A stretch of DNA of 64,000 nucleotides from an uncultured Lachnospiraceae bacterium (GCA_947630025.1 CANRFZ010000011.1:1-64000); one strand, 5' to 3'; shown: positions 40,821 to 49,700, counted from the stretch's first letter. Program-made: numbers and translations. Notes: a model not told the origin generated them from the letters alone.

Positions 40821-40889
40821 CTTTCGTAACCTCATTTCGTTTTTTTAATACTTGCATTTTTTTCAATAAATTACAAAAACCGACATCTC

Positions 40890-40919
40890 ATTATACGTCA
40901 ATTCGCTCCTGCTTGGCAA
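40890..40919 (-). promoter_or_regulatory. promoter of the GTPase-ATPase-toxin cassette
   Basis: Minus strand TTGCCA (40914-40919), 18 bp spacer, perfect TATAAT (40890-40895), about 70 nt before the GTPase start. The leader is AT-rich. Confidence 0.6.
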
Positions 40920-40956
40920 GGCTAAGATCATAATAAGATCCGCCTCCTGTTATTAT

Positions 40957-40983
40957 AAAAAAAGACTATGTGCTCCCACATAG
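40957..40983 (-). terminator. terminator after arsR
   Basis: CTATGTG/CACATAG (40966-40983) around a short CTCC loop; on the minus strand the stem is followed by TCTTTTTTTATAA. It separates the metal-resistance genes from the cassette. Confidence 0.8.
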
Positions 40984-41001
40984 CCTTTTCCAGTCAAAAC
41001 C

Positions 41002-41376
41002 TCACCCCAGCGGACACGATATCCTGAACATTTCTTCACAGACGTGGTGTACGAGCTGCGCCTGCCGGGTGTCGGCCAGTCTGTAGTAGACCTCCTTGCC
41101 GTCGCGCCTGCTCACGATCAGGCCGCTTTTCCGCAGCAGCTTCAGATGGTGGGACACCGCCGGATCGCTCATCTCCATCGCCACCGCGATATTGCTGACG
41201 CATTCCTCGCAGTGGCACAATAGCCACAGAATCCGCAGGCGGCTGCCGTCGCTGATCTGCTTAAAAATCTCGGCTACCTGCATACAGTCCTCCTGGGAGG
41301 GCAGCTTCGCCAGCACGATATCGATATTGTCACTGTGATGATGCGGCAGCCGGATTTCCTTCTTATCGGTTGACAT
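41002..41376 (-). CDS. ArsR/SmtB-family metal-responsive repressor
   Basis: 124 residues: His-rich start (LPHHHSDNIDI), winged helix with ISDGSRLRILWLLCHCEECVSNIAVAMEMSDPAVSHHLKLLRKSGLI and wing SRRDGKEVYYRL. The CHCEEC near the alpha-3 helix is the usual ELCVC-type thiolate site of CadC/ArsR sensors, and the C-terminal LVHHVCEEMF could give the alpha-5 site. It follows the P-type ATPase by 40 bp and likely controls it. GGAGGG site 8 nt upstream. Confidence 0.92.
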   Translation of the reverse strand: MSTDKKEIRLPHHHSDNIDIVLAKLPSQEDCMQVAEIFKQISDGSRLRILWLLCHCEECVSNIAVAMEMSDPAVSHHLKLLRKSGLIVSRRDGKEVYYRLADTRQAQLVHHVCEEMFRISCPLG

Positions 41377-41416
41377 AACTTATCCCTCCGTGCCAGATAT
41401 TTTCAAGCCACAGTTC

Positions 41417-43288
41417 CTACTTCTTCCCGAACCGCAGCGCCCGCGTCGCGTTCAGCACCGCGATGATCATCACGCCCACGTCGGCAAAAATCGCCCACCA
41501 CATATTAAGCATCCCCACCGCGCCAAAGGCCAGACACCCGAACTTGACCGCCAGCGCAAACACGATGTTCTGGTGGACAATCCGCAGCGTCTTGCGAGAA
41601 ATGCCTATCGCGGTGGCGATCTTCTGCGGGTCGTCGTCCATCAGCACGATATCCGCCGCCTCGATCGCCGCGTCGGAGCCGAGGGCGCCCATCGCGATAC
41701 CCAGATCCGCTCTGGACAATACGGGGGCGTCGTTGATGCCATCCCCCACAAACGCAAGTTTTTCTTTTTTGCCCTTGGCGTCCAGCAGCTTCTCCACCTC
41801 CGCCACTTTATCGGCGGGAAGGAGTTCGCTTTTCACGACGTCCACGCCCAGTTCGTCCGCCACGGCCTGCGCCGTGCGCCGTGCGTCGCCTGTCAGCATC
41901 ACCACTTCTTTGACGCCGGATGCTTTCATGGCGGCTATCGCCTCCTTTGCGCCCGGTTTGACCACGTCGGAGATCAGGATGTAACCCGCGTATTTTCCGT
42001 CGATGGCCACGTGCACTTCCGTGCCGATGCCGTCCGGCTGGCTATAGGGGATTCCCAGACGCTCCATCAGTTTTCTGTTGCCTGCCGCCGTCCGATGTCC
42101 CTCTACCAGCGCCGTCACGCCGTGGCCGCTGATCTCCTCCACATCGCTGACCGCCTCGGCCTTCACCGGCTGCGCGTAAGCCTCTTTCAGGCTCCTGCTG
42201 ATGGGATGGTTGGAGTAGTGCTCGGCATAAGCCGCCGTCTTCAACAGTTGATCTTCCGTGACGTCTTCCTCGGGGCGGATAGCCGTCACCTCAAACACGC
42301 CTTTGGTGAGGGTTCCCGTTTTGTCGCAGACGACATAGGCCGTCTCGGACAGAGCTTCCAGATAGTTGGAGCCTTTGACCAGAATCCCTTTTGCAGAGGC
42401 GCCGCCGATCCCCCCGAAGAAGCTCAGCGGGATGGAAATGACCAGCGCGCAGGGGCAGCTGATAACCAGCGTCGTAAGCGCCCGGATGAGCCACTGCGAC
42501 CAGCACGCTTCATACCCCGCCGCCATCCTGACCATGGGCGGCACGACGGCCAGCGCCAGCGCGCCGAAGCAGACTGCCGGCGTGTAGTATCTGGCAAACC
42601 GCGTGATGAAATTTTCGGAACGGGACTTTTTCATGCTGGAGCTCTCCACCAATTCCAGAATCTTGGACGCGGTGGACTCCCCAAATTCTTTGGTCGTCCT
42701 GATGCGGAGCACGCCGGACATATTGACGCAGCCGCTGATCACTTCGCTCCCCACCGCCGCTTCTCTGGGAAGGCTCTCCCCGGTCAGCGCGCTCGTGTTC
42801 AGGGTGGAACTGCCGCTTACGACGATTCCGTCTATCGGCACTTTCTCACCGGGCTGCACCGTGATCACCGTGCCTATCTCCACTTCGTCCGGATCAGTCT
42901 GTACCAGCTCACCGTCTTTTTCCACATTGGCATAGTCGGGGCGGATATCCATCAGCTCCGTGATATTTTTGCGGCTCTTGCCCACCGCATAGCTCTGGAA
43001 CAACTCCCCGATCTGATAGAAAAGCATGACCGCCGTGCCTTCCAGATACTCTCCCAGCGCGATGGCGCCCACGGTGGCCACCGCCATCAAAAAATTCTCG
43101 TCGAAAACCTCTCCGTGCACGATTCCCAGAACCGCCTTTTTCAGAATGTCATACCCGATGATCAGATACGGCACCAGAAAAAGCGCCAGTTTCAACTGCG
43201 GATTCTGCACCGGCACGAACTGCAGGCCCAGCACCAGCACGGCAGAAACAATGATGCGGATCAATACTTTCTTTTGCTTTCTCGTCAT
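41417..43288 (-). CDS. P1B-type heavy-metal ATPase (Zn/Cd/Co type)
   Basis: 623 residues. The N-terminus goes straight into membrane helices (MTRKQKKVLIRIIVSAVLVLGLQF); the usual GMTCxxC metal-binding domain is absent, so it is short for the family. Core motifs: SLPREAAVG near the actuator (TGES), SCPCALVISIP in the transport site, phosphorylation DKTGTLTKGV, HP-type SNHPIS, and GDGINDAPVL. CPC plus a SmtB-type regulator point to Zn/Cd/Pb export across the cytoplasmic membrane. Confidence 0.93.
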   Translation of the reverse strand: MTRKQKKVLIRIIVSAVLVLGLQFVPVQNPQLKLALFLVPYLIIGYDILKKAVLGIVHGEVFDENFLMAVATVGAIALGEYLEGTAVMLFYQIGELFQSYAVGKSRKNITELMDIRPDYANVEKDGELVQTDPDEVEIGTVITVQPGEKVPIDGIVVSGSSTLNTSALTGESLPREAAVGSEVISGCVNMSGVLRIRTTKEFGESTASKILELVESSSMKKSRSENFITRFARYYTPAVCFGALALAVVPPMVRMAAGYEACWSQWLIRALTTLVISCPCALVISIPLSFFGGIGGASAKGILVKGSNYLEALSETAYVVCDKTGTLTKGVFEVTAIRPEEDVTEDQLLKTAAYAEHYSNHPISRSLKEAYAQPVKAEAVSDVEEISGHGVTALVEGHRTAAGNRKLMERLGIPYSQPDGIGTEVHVAIDGKYAGYILISDVVKPGAKEAIAAMKASGVKEVVMLTGDARRTAQAVADELGVDVVKSELLPADKVAEVEKLLDAKGKKEKLAFVGDGINDAPVLSRADLGIAMGALGSDAAIEAADIVLMDDDPQKIATAIGISRKTLRIVHQNIVFALAVKFGCLAFGAVGMLNMWWAIFADVGVMIIAVLNATRALRFGKK

Positions 43289-43340
43289 GGCAATCTCCGT
43301 TCCGATATGTTTATAAAAACAAATCTTATTATTTTATTTT

Positions 43341-43378
43341 TATATGAACATTTAAGCACTTATTTAATTGTTTGTCAA
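43341..43378 (-). promoter_or_regulatory. promoter and AT-rich dyad of the metal ATPase gene
   Basis: Minus strand TTGACA (43373-43378), 17 bp spacer, TTAAAT (43350-43355). A TATATGAACA...AGCACTTAT imperfect dyad (about 43341-43362) covers the -10, in keeping with SmtB/CadC-type operators that contain ATATGAAC halves. Match to a consensus is partial. Confidence 0.5.
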
Positions 43379-43425
43379 GAATTTTTTGAGGGTTCAATTC
43401 TTTTTTTATACGGAACGGTGCGGAT

Positions 43426-44352
43426 TCACGCCGGATTCACGTGCACCATGATATGCTTGACTTTGGGAAAATTCTGCTCGATGGCGTTGTGCACGCGCTC
43501 GGCGATGCCGTGGGAATCCCGCAGCTTCATCTCGCCGTCCACACGGATCTCGATGTCCACGTAGATCTTGTTGCCAAAAACGCGGGTGTGCAGCAGATCT
43601 ACGCCCTGCACGCCGTCCTGCGCCAGCGCGCACTCCCGAAGGGCCTGCTCCACCTGTTCGTCGCACGCTTTGTCCACCATTTTGTCCACCGCATCCATAA
43701 AAATATCATAAGCGGCTTTTTCGATAAAAATACAGATGACCAGACTGGCCGCCGGGTCCAAGATCGGAACGCCCAGCCGTGCGCCGGCGATACCGATCAG
43801 CGCGCCCACTGAGGAAAAAGAATCCGAACGGTGGTGCCACGCATCCGCCATCAGGGAACCGGAATCGATCTTGCGGGCGTAGTGGCGGGTGTAATGGTAC
43901 ATCCCCTCTTTGACGGCGATGGAAACCACCGCCGCGATCAGCGCCAGAAGCCCCGGCACCGCAAGCTGCTCATAGCTGCCGCCGGCGATCTTATGTACCG
44001 CGGTGTACCCGATGGCCGCGCCCGTTCCCGCCAGAACCGTGGCCAGCACGATGGCCGCGACGCATTCCAGCCGCTCATGTCCGTAAGGGTGGTCTTTGTC
44101 CGACGCCTTGGCAGAAATCCTGATCCCGATGATCACGATAACCGTGCTGAACACATCCGAAGCGGAATGCACCGCGTCCGATATCATGGCGCCCGAATGG
44201 GCGATCACGCCTGCCAGCAGCTTAAAAACCGTCAGCAGCAGATTGGCCGCGATACTGACACGCGACACTCTGAGGGCAGTCGCCTCATAATCCGCGCCGT
44301 TGTCCCGGCCCTGTATTGTGATATCTATAGGAGAATCCGTCTGTTTGCTCAT
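43426..44352 (-). CDS. cation diffusion facilitator metal exporter
   Basis: 308 residues from the ATG at 44352 (MSKQTDSPIDITIQ); a GTG at 44427 overlapping the upstream stop (GTGA) is an alternative. Six membrane helices with CDF sites HSGAMISDAVHSASDVF (HD..D in TM2), DHPYGHERLE and MADAWHHRSDSFSSVGALIG (HxxxD in TM5), then a cytosolic domain ending VKHIMVHVNP. Uses proton exchange to export Zn, Fe, Mn or similar. Sits between the flagellar run and the P-type ATPase. Confidence 0.92.
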   Translation of the reverse strand: MSKQTDSPIDITIQGRDNGADYEATALRVSRVSIAANLLLTVFKLLAGVIAHSGAMISDAVHSASDVFSTVIVIIGIRISAKASDKDHPYGHERLECVAAIVLATVLAGTGAAIGYTAVHKIAGGSYEQLAVPGLLALIAAVVSIAVKEGMYHYTRHYARKIDSGSLMADAWHHRSDSFSSVGALIGIAGARLGVPILDPAASLVICIFIEKAAYDIFMDAVDKMVDKACDEQVEQALRECALAQDGVQGVDLLHTRVFGNKIYVDIEIRVDGEMKLRDSHGIAERVHNAIEQNFPKVKHIMVHVNPA

Positions 44353-44423
44353 ATCTGTCCGCACTTCCGTTTCCGATAGGTCTAATTCCCTAAAGTATAT
44401 GCAGACTTTTGGAGATTGTGTCT

Positions 44424-45191
44424 TCACTCCCCGCCCGTCACGATGCGGGCGATCTGCTCCTCGTCGGCATCCGCGGGAATCGAGAACGTGCCCGTCCGCA
44501 ACCGCTTGTCATAGCCGTGGCCGCAGAGGTAAGTATCGTAGGCGGAGGCGGAGGCAACGACACCCAGATCCTCCAGCTTCTTTGCAACCGTATAGGAACT
44601 GTCTCCGCCCCGGATGGTGATCACGACGGAACCCGTCTCGGAGGCGTCTCCTGCTGCCGCCGCGTCGTCTACAGTGCTGCCATCTGTCTGCCCCTCGGCA
44701 GCATCATCTGCCATCGTATCGTCTGCGATCTCTGCGTTATCGCCTGCCGCCGCGTCGTCTACGGTGCTATCGTCTTCTGTGTCTCTGCCTTGTTCTTCCT
44801 CGGCAGCGGTGTTGTCTGCCGTACTGCCGCCCGCTTCGTCCTGCTCCTGCGTCGTCCCGGCGGCATCCGTCTGTTTCCCGGCAGTGTTATCCTCTGCTGC
44901 CGTATCTCTTGCTGCCGCCGCGTCGTCTGCCGCCCCTGTGTTATCGGCGGCGGCATCTCCATCCGCTGCACCCTCGACATTGGCATTTTCACCCTCGGCG
45001 GCGTCTCCACTCTCCGCATCCCCGGCGGCTTCCTCGGACAGAAGCGTATTCTCCACCATACCCAGTTCTTTGGCCCGGGCGATAATCTGCTCGTCCGTCA
45101 TACTCCGGCGGCCCGACAACGCCACGCCCATGATGACCGCCGTAACGACGATCCCCAGCCCGAGGCCCCTCAAATAATATTTCCGTTCCAT
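44424..45191 (-). CDS. membrane-anchored protein with acidic linker and MltG-like end
   Basis: 255 residues from the ATG at 45191 (MERKYYLRGLGLGIVVTAVIMGVAL), with GGAG 6 nt upstream. One N-terminal membrane anchor, then RSMTDEQIIARAKELGMVE, a long Asp/Ala/Glu/Thr-rich linker (about 60-180), then VVITIRGGDSSYTVAKKLEDLGVVASASAYDTYLCGHG and GTFSIPADADEEQIARIVTG. The end resembles the LysM-like/YceG start of endolytic transglycosylase MltG but lacks the catalytic domain. Last gene of the fla/che run; a cell-wall role is speculative. Confidence 0.65.
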   Translation of the reverse strand: MERKYYLRGLGLGIVVTAVIMGVALSGRRSMTDEQIIARAKELGMVENTLLSEEAAGDAESGDAAEGENANVEGAADGDAAADNTGAADDAAAARDTAAEDNTAGKQTDAAGTTQEQDEAGGSTADNTAAEEEQGRDTEDDSTVDDAAAGDNAEIADDTMADDAAEGQTDGSTVDDAAAAGDASETGSVVITIRGGDSSYTVAKKLEDLGVVASASAYDTYLCGHGYDKRLRTGTFSIPADADEEQIARIVTGGE

Positions 45192-45239
45192 CCCAATCTC
45201 CATCCCGCGGCGCTTCGCGCCCGGAAGCATATCCGAATG

Positions 45240-46391
45240 CTACATTCCTTCAAACAGGTCGATGACCAGCTTCACTTCGCCTAAGCCCAGCCCCAGCTCC
45301 TTGGCGATCGCCATGTTGGATTTGCCCGCCTTGTGAAGCTCCAGTATCCGCTCGTTGCTGTTGCGCCCGCGCTTTTTGCCGTGGTCGAACCGCAGTTCCA
45401 CACCGGGGGCGTTTTCGTTTTCGTTTTCATTCTCAATTTCATTTTCGTCCGCCCGCGCCTGCGCTTTTCTGGCGGCGTTCTTCCTGCCTCTGGTCTTCCT
45501 GCCGCCGCCTTCCGCTTTATCCGCTTTGTCCTCGCCGGGATGAAAGAATCCCATGCTGGCAAAGGCTTCGCTGGTGGACATATCTTCCTCGTCCGGCGCG
45601 GCATAGTCGCCGTCCTCCCGATGGATGATCTCCACCCGTCTGGGCGCGATGGGCTTAAAGATATTCTGTTCCTCCGGCGCTTCCTCGGGCGCTTCCTCAG
45701 ACACGATGGCCGGCCCTGCCTCGGCTCCGGCGTCCTCCGCCGCCGCGGTCTGTTCGGGATAACGGCTGCTGCCTTCTCCCAGCAGCTCCGCAGACGTTAC
45801 CTGCAGGGGCGCACTGTCTGCGTCGCCATAGGCCGCCCTGCCGTCGTCCCAGTCTCTGTCCGCCGCATCCTGCCGGTAGGCGGCGTCAGCGTAAGCGGCC
45901 AGACTGTCTCTGGCGTCCTCGATCTCTTGGAGGGCGCTGTGCGCGGTGTTCTGCGCTTCCGCAGCGGTGATCTCCGCGTCCTTGGCCGTCTGCTTGATCT
46001 GATCCGCCGTCACGGTGGCCTCGTTGATCGTTGTCATCAGATTGTCGTGCTTGTCGTTCAGCATATCGTAGAGAAAGACCACTTCTTTGTGATTCTTGTT
46101 GATCTCCTCCAGCACCGTGTCGGAATACTCGCCGACGGCCATGACTTTTTCGTTGGCCACGCGCTCCATGGCGCGCTCGGCGCGTTCGATGGAATAGTTC
46201 ACGGTTTCGTCCACGATATCTTCTATGCGGCCCTTGGCCCGCTCTATTTCCGTATCGACCATCTTGCTGATCTCACCCTCGCCGATGGCCTGCGCTTCTT
46301 CGCCCGTATCTTTCCTGCCGGCAGGCATCAGATAACCCAGCAGAAAGATCACCGCGCCGATCACGATCAGAATAATCTCCGTTGCACTCAT
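45240..46391 (-). CDS. DUF6115-like membrane coiled-coil protein
   Basis: 383 residues: a membrane anchor (MSATEIILIVIGAVIFLLGYLMPAG), a long coiled coil (about 35-170, with IERAKGRIEDIVDETVNYSIERAERAMERV), an acidic variable region, a basic patch (RKTRGRKNAARKAQ), and a C-terminal helix-turn-helix-like tail (SNERILELHKAGKSNMAIAKELGLGLGEVKLVIDLF). Proteins of this build are coded behind flagellar genes in related clostridia. Possibly cell-surface or regulatory; function not known. 33 bp after the next upstream gene. Confidence 0.72.
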   Translation of the reverse strand: MSATEIILIVIGAVIFLLGYLMPAGRKDTGEEAQAIGEGEISKMVDTEIERAKGRIEDIVDETVNYSIERAERAMERVANEKVMAVGEYSDTVLEEINKNHKEVVFLYDMLNDKHDNLMTTINEATVTADQIKQTAKDAEITAAEAQNTAHSALQEIEDARDSLAAYADAAYRQDAADRDWDDGRAAYGDADSAPLQVTSAELLGEGSSRYPEQTAAAEDAGAEAGPAIVSEEAPEEAPEEQNIFKPIAPRRVEIIHREDGDYAAPDEEDMSTSEAFASMGFFHPGEDKADKAEGGGRKTRGRKNAARKAQARADENEIENENENENAPGVELRFDHGKKRGRNSNERILELHKAGKSNMAIAKELGLGLGEVKLVIDLFEGM

Positions 46392-46425
46392 CTCGGTCGT
46401 TCTCCGTTCTCTGTCCGAATCTCAC

Positions 46426-46740
46426 CTATACGGTAAAGTCTATCGTCTTCTTCAGCAGCACCTTGCCGTCTGGATTTTCGCCGGGCTTCCTTTTGCGGGA
46501 ACGGCCTCCGTCGCCGTTGTACTCGTTGCTGCCCTTGTCCTTGGCGTCAAAGTGTTTCTCATGATACTCCGGCTGGTCGCCTTTGTTGACTCTGTTGACC
46601 TGACGCTCGATCTGCCGCGTCATCTGCTGCCCCACGTTGGCCTGCTCCACCATTCCCTTGGAATCGTCGTTGTGTTTGAGCGTGGTGAAATCCTGCGCCC
46701 TCGTAATCTGCCCCTGCATTTCCACAAATCCTATCGCCAT
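46426..46740 (-). CDS. small hydrophilic flagellar-region protein
   Basis: 104 residues beginning MAIGFVEMQGQITRAQDFTTLKHNDDSKGMVEQANVGQQM, with a GGAGG site. Helical first half, Lys/Gly/Asn-rich second half, no signal or membrane segment. Not recognised beyond its place in the fla/che run, between FapA and the DUF6115-like gene. Confidence 0.7.
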   Translation of the reverse strand: MAIGFVEMQGQITRAQDFTTLKHNDDSKGMVEQANVGQQMTRQIERQVNRVNKGDQPEYHEKHFDAKDKGSNEYNGDGGRSRKRKPGENPDGKVLLKKTIDFTV

Positions 46741-46841
46741 GCAAACGCCTCCTGTCCTGTGACATTACCTTTGGTTTTTCTCTGTAATATTTTTCTGTAA
46801 TATTGCTCTGCGATCTTTCCTTATGATTTTTCCGCTATTTC

Positions 46842-48431
46842 CTAATACGGCGCCGTCTTTACGTCGCCGCGCTCTTTGATAAATCTGCAGTAATGGGTAT
46901 CTTTCTGTACCGTCATGGATACGTCGTCGATGCAGATCTTCGTGCCGGGATAGACCATCCCCCTGACTTTGATCTGCGCCTGCGTGCCGCCGCCGATCTG
47001 CTCCTCCAGCTCGTCAAGCTCCGTCTGGCTCTCTTTGATGGCCGCGCTTTTCTGCGCCGCCGCCGTATTCAGCGACTGGATATATTTGACCTGTTCGGGG
47101 CTCAGTTTCACGCCTTGGGCGATCTTCTGTCTGGTGGACGCCAGCACGGGCATGATCGACTGCAGCGTCTTATTGTCTTCCTCGATCTGCTTCTGGAGCT
47201 GCGCGATGCGGTTCTTTACCTTGGGATCGGCTCCCACTTCTACGACCGTATCCGCTCCCATCTCGGAGCCCAGCGTCTTGACGTTGATGCCGCCCGCCGC
47301 GCACACGCGCCCGCCGGTGATAAACCCGCGCTTGCCGTCTACGTTGACCTCGCCGCCTGCCATGATCCTGCTGTGCAGGATAGACTCGGAAGCCACATAG
47401 CCGTCCGCCTGCGCGGTAGTGTTTTCCAAGAATTTGGCGATGATGTTGCCGCCTGCCTTTAGCGTGCCCTTTCCCATGCCGTTCATACCGCGGGCGATGA
47501 CGATATTGCCGTCCGCCTGCAGCTCGGCGCCTTCCACAACGCCTTTGACGATGATGTCGCCGTGGGCCGTCACGGAAAAATTCGTGGACACGTTGCCGTT
47601 GATCTGCACGGTGCCCTCATACTCAATATTTCCGGTGGAATTGTCCACGTTCTCCACTTCCAGCATATCCGAGACGAAAACCTGACCGTCCACCAGCTCC
47701 ACATGGCCGTTTACGAGAGTCGTCAGCGTCAGCCCGTCCTCGGACAGTTCGATATGATTGCCGAATCGGAATGTCTCTTTCTTGACTTCCGCGGGTTTGA
47801 GCGGCTCGCCAAAGACATTCTCGCCGTCCTCGCCCGGCACTTCGGGGTGGAGCACCGCCAGCACGTCTCCTTTGTTACAGTGGTTCAGAATATTCAGATG
47901 AAAGAAATCCACGCTGCCGTCTTCATTTAATGTGGGCTTCGCTTTTTTGTCCGTATTGAAGTAATATTCGATATAGGCGTCCTGCCCCTGCACCGGAGGC
48001 GTGCCCTCCGCGACCAGAATGTCCTCGCAGTACTGCCGCTGCCGCACGAACTGTTCTATGGCGTCATGCCTGATGCCGTACCGCACCCCTTTGGCCTGCA
48101 GGTCGCCGGCGATCTCCTCGGCGGACATCTCCTCCCCGCCCTCGGACGCCGCGTAGAACTTCGCGTATACGCTCATCTTATCCGGCGCTATGGTGAGCTT
48201 GCAGCACCCGCGCTCTTTGTAATGCCCCATCTGCTCCAGCAGCAGGACGTTCTCCGTCTCCGCCGCCTTCTCCACCGCACGCCGCAGCGTCGGCAGATCG
48301 CAGGCATAATTTTTCATCGTCATGTATTCCACGACGTCGTTAATGTCAAGCGGCTTATCTCCGTCCGTCGGCGGAATCAGCTTAATGCTCGTCTTGTCCG
48401 CATCGTTTACCAGTCTGAAATATCCGTTCAT
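46842..48431 (-). CDS. FapA (DUF342) family protein
   Basis: 529 residues. N-terminal region to about 170, then the beta-helix of FapA/DUF342 proteins, with polymer-like turns (EYEGTVQINGNVSTNFSVTAHGDIIVKGVVEGAELQADGNIVIARGM; GKGTLKAGGNIIAKFLENTTAQADG) and a C-terminal coiled coil (VKNRIAQLQKQIEEDNKTLQ). The family is linked to cell-surface/envelope and flagellar loci, but its action is unsettled. Follows the sigma-28 gene by 36 bp. Confidence 0.85.
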   Translation of the reverse strand: MNGYFRLVNDADKTSIKLIPPTDGDKPLDINDVVEYMTMKNYACDLPTLRRAVEKAAETENVLLLEQMGHYKERGCCKLTIAPDKMSVYAKFYAASEGGEEMSAEEIAGDLQAKGVRYGIRHDAIEQFVRQRQYCEDILVAEGTPPVQGQDAYIEYYFNTDKKAKPTLNEDGSVDFFHLNILNHCNKGDVLAVLHPEVPGEDGENVFGEPLKPAEVKKETFRFGNHIELSEDGLTLTTLVNGHVELVDGQVFVSDMLEVENVDNSTGNIEYEGTVQINGNVSTNFSVTAHGDIIVKGVVEGAELQADGNIVIARGMNGMGKGTLKAGGNIIAKFLENTTAQADGYVASESILHSRIMAGGEVNVDGKRGFITGGRVCAAGGINVKTLGSEMGADTVVEVGADPKVKNRIAQLQKQIEEDNKTLQSIMPVLASTRQKIAQGVKLSPEQVKYIQSLNTAAAQKSAAIKESQTELDELEEQIGGGTQAQIKVRGMVYPGTKICIDDVSMTVQKDTHYCRFIKERGDVKTAPY

Positions 48432-48467
48432 GGTGCCCTTATCTTCCCCTCTGTCCGTACCGGCCCT

Positions 48468-49250
48468 CTACCGGTCTCCCGTTTCCGTCAGAATGCCGAT
48501 ATAATTTCCCAGTTTTCCCTTCATCTTCTGCAGCGCCCTCGTATGGAGCTGCGATATTCTGGACTCCGACACTTCCAGAATATTGCTGACTTCCTTCAAT
48601 GTCAGCTCCTCGTAATAGTACAGGACGATGACTTTGCGCTCCTTCTCCGTCAGGATCTCCAGCGCCTCGGCCAGCTTCTTCTTCAGTTCATCCCGCTCCA
48701 GCACTTCCTCCGGACTGTCGAACTGCGCACTGTGGGTGTGGCTCGCCTCGTTGGACACTTCCGTCCCCTGCTCCAGAAACTCGTTGAGCGAAACGACGTT
48801 GGTGACTTTCATCTGGGACTGCCAATCCAGATACTCGTCGCCGGTGATGCCCAGCCCCTCCGCGATCTCGTCGTCCGTGGCGCTCCTGCCGCAGCGTCCC
48901 TCGATCTCCTTGATTACGGAATCGATCTTTTTCTGCTTCTGCCGGATCGTCCGCGGTATCCAGTCCATCTTGCGGATCTGATCCAGAATCGCGCCCCTGA
49001 TGCGGAGACTCGCGTAAGTTTCAAACTTGACGTCCTTGAGGAAATCAAACTTGTCGATGGCGTCGATCAGCCCGAAGATACCGTAGCTCACCAGATCGTC
49101 ATATTCCACGTTGTAGCCCAGATACATACTCAGACGGCCCGCCACCACTTTGACGAGCGGCGCATACTCCAATATGATCTTTTCCCTGAGTTCGGGCGAC
49201 TTCGACTTCGCGTAGTCCTCCCAGAGCCTCTTTCTGCCTGCCTCATCCAT
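48468..49250 (-). CDS. fliA: flagellar sigma factor sigma-28 (FliA/SigD)
   Basis: 260 residues with sigma regions 2 (PLVKVVAGRLSMYLGYNVEYDDLVSYGIFGLIDAIDKFDFLKDVKFETYASLRIRGAI), 3 (WIPRTIRQKQKKIDSVIKEIEGRCGRSATDDEIAEGLGI) and 4 (LTEKERKVIVLYYYEELTLKEVSNILEVSESRISQLHTRALQKMK). Typical FliA/WhiG length. It directs transcription of late flagellar and chemotaxis genes. The position after cheD matches sigD in B. subtilis, with one small gene inserted. Confidence 0.96.
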   Translation of the reverse strand: MDEAGRKRLWEDYAKSKSPELREKIILEYAPLVKVVAGRLSMYLGYNVEYDDLVSYGIFGLIDAIDKFDFLKDVKFETYASLRIRGAILDQIRKMDWIPRTIRQKQKKIDSVIKEIEGRCGRSATDDEIAEGLGITGDEYLDWQSQMKVTNVVSLNEFLEQGTEVSNEASHTHSAQFDSPEEVLERDELKKKLAEALEILTEKERKVIVLYYYEELTLKEVSNILEVSESRISQLHTRALQKMKGKLGNYIGILTETGDR

Positions 49251-49283
49251 ATGCGTTATTCATCCTTCTGTCCGCTTCGGAGA

Positions 49284-49700
49284 TTATTGCTGATCTTCTT
49301 CCGCGAGTTCCTTCTCGATGACTTCGCCTTCCTCCATGCCGGCTTCCTCGATCTGTTTTTCAAACTGATCGAACATATACTTGATTACGCAGCCCGCCAT
49401 ATAAAAACCCACCAGAACACACAACAGGATCATCAGCATCGTCTTCGTCTCATAGTGGAAGATATGCATCGTGATGCTGGCCGCCGCGCCCGCCAGAAGC
49501 ATGACAAAAGGCGGAATCAGCCTGCGCTTTTTGGCCCGCAGCTCCCGCTCTTTTGCTTCCCGTTCTTCTCTGGCCTTTCGTTCTTGGGCCGTTTCCGCTT
49601 CTATTTCGGCAGTTTCTTCCTCGCCGTCCTGTTCTGTTGTCTGTGCGCCGGGTTTCTGTTCCTCGTCCTTATCCCCGGTGTCCACTGTCTCGTAATCCAC
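49284..49700 (-). CDS. small membrane protein between cheD and sigma-28 gene
   Basis: 138 residues with a GTG start (49700) behind AAGGGG. Acidic N-terminus, charged coiled coil (QERKAREEREAKERELRAKKRR), two membrane helices (IPPFVMLLAGAAASITMHIF and TMLMILLCVLVGFYMAGCVI) and an acidic end. No similarity to SwrB that I can see, though it is in the cheD-sigD neighbourhood where SwrB is found. Function unknown. Confidence 0.7.
   Translation of the reverse strand: MDYETVDTGDKDEEQKPGAQTTEQDGEEETAEIEAETAQERKAREEREAKERELRAKKRRLIPPFVMLLAGAAASITMHIFHYETKTMLMILLCVLVGFYMAGCVIKYMFDQFEKQIEEAGMEEGEVIEKELAEEDQQ

Noticed and set aside
33379-40835. Reading the cassette as a known Septu, Lamassu, Thoeris or Zorya system
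   Set aside because: None of their hallmark proteins (SMC-like LmuB, HNH PtuB with ATPase PtuA, TIR/NADase, MotAB-like ZorAB) fit the four genes seen.
43385-43416. AAGAATT/AATTCTT stem with T-run near the CDF end as the fla/che operon terminator
   Set aside because: The T-run is on the plus strand, wrong for the minus-strand genes, and the stem runs into the -35 of the metal ATPase promoter.
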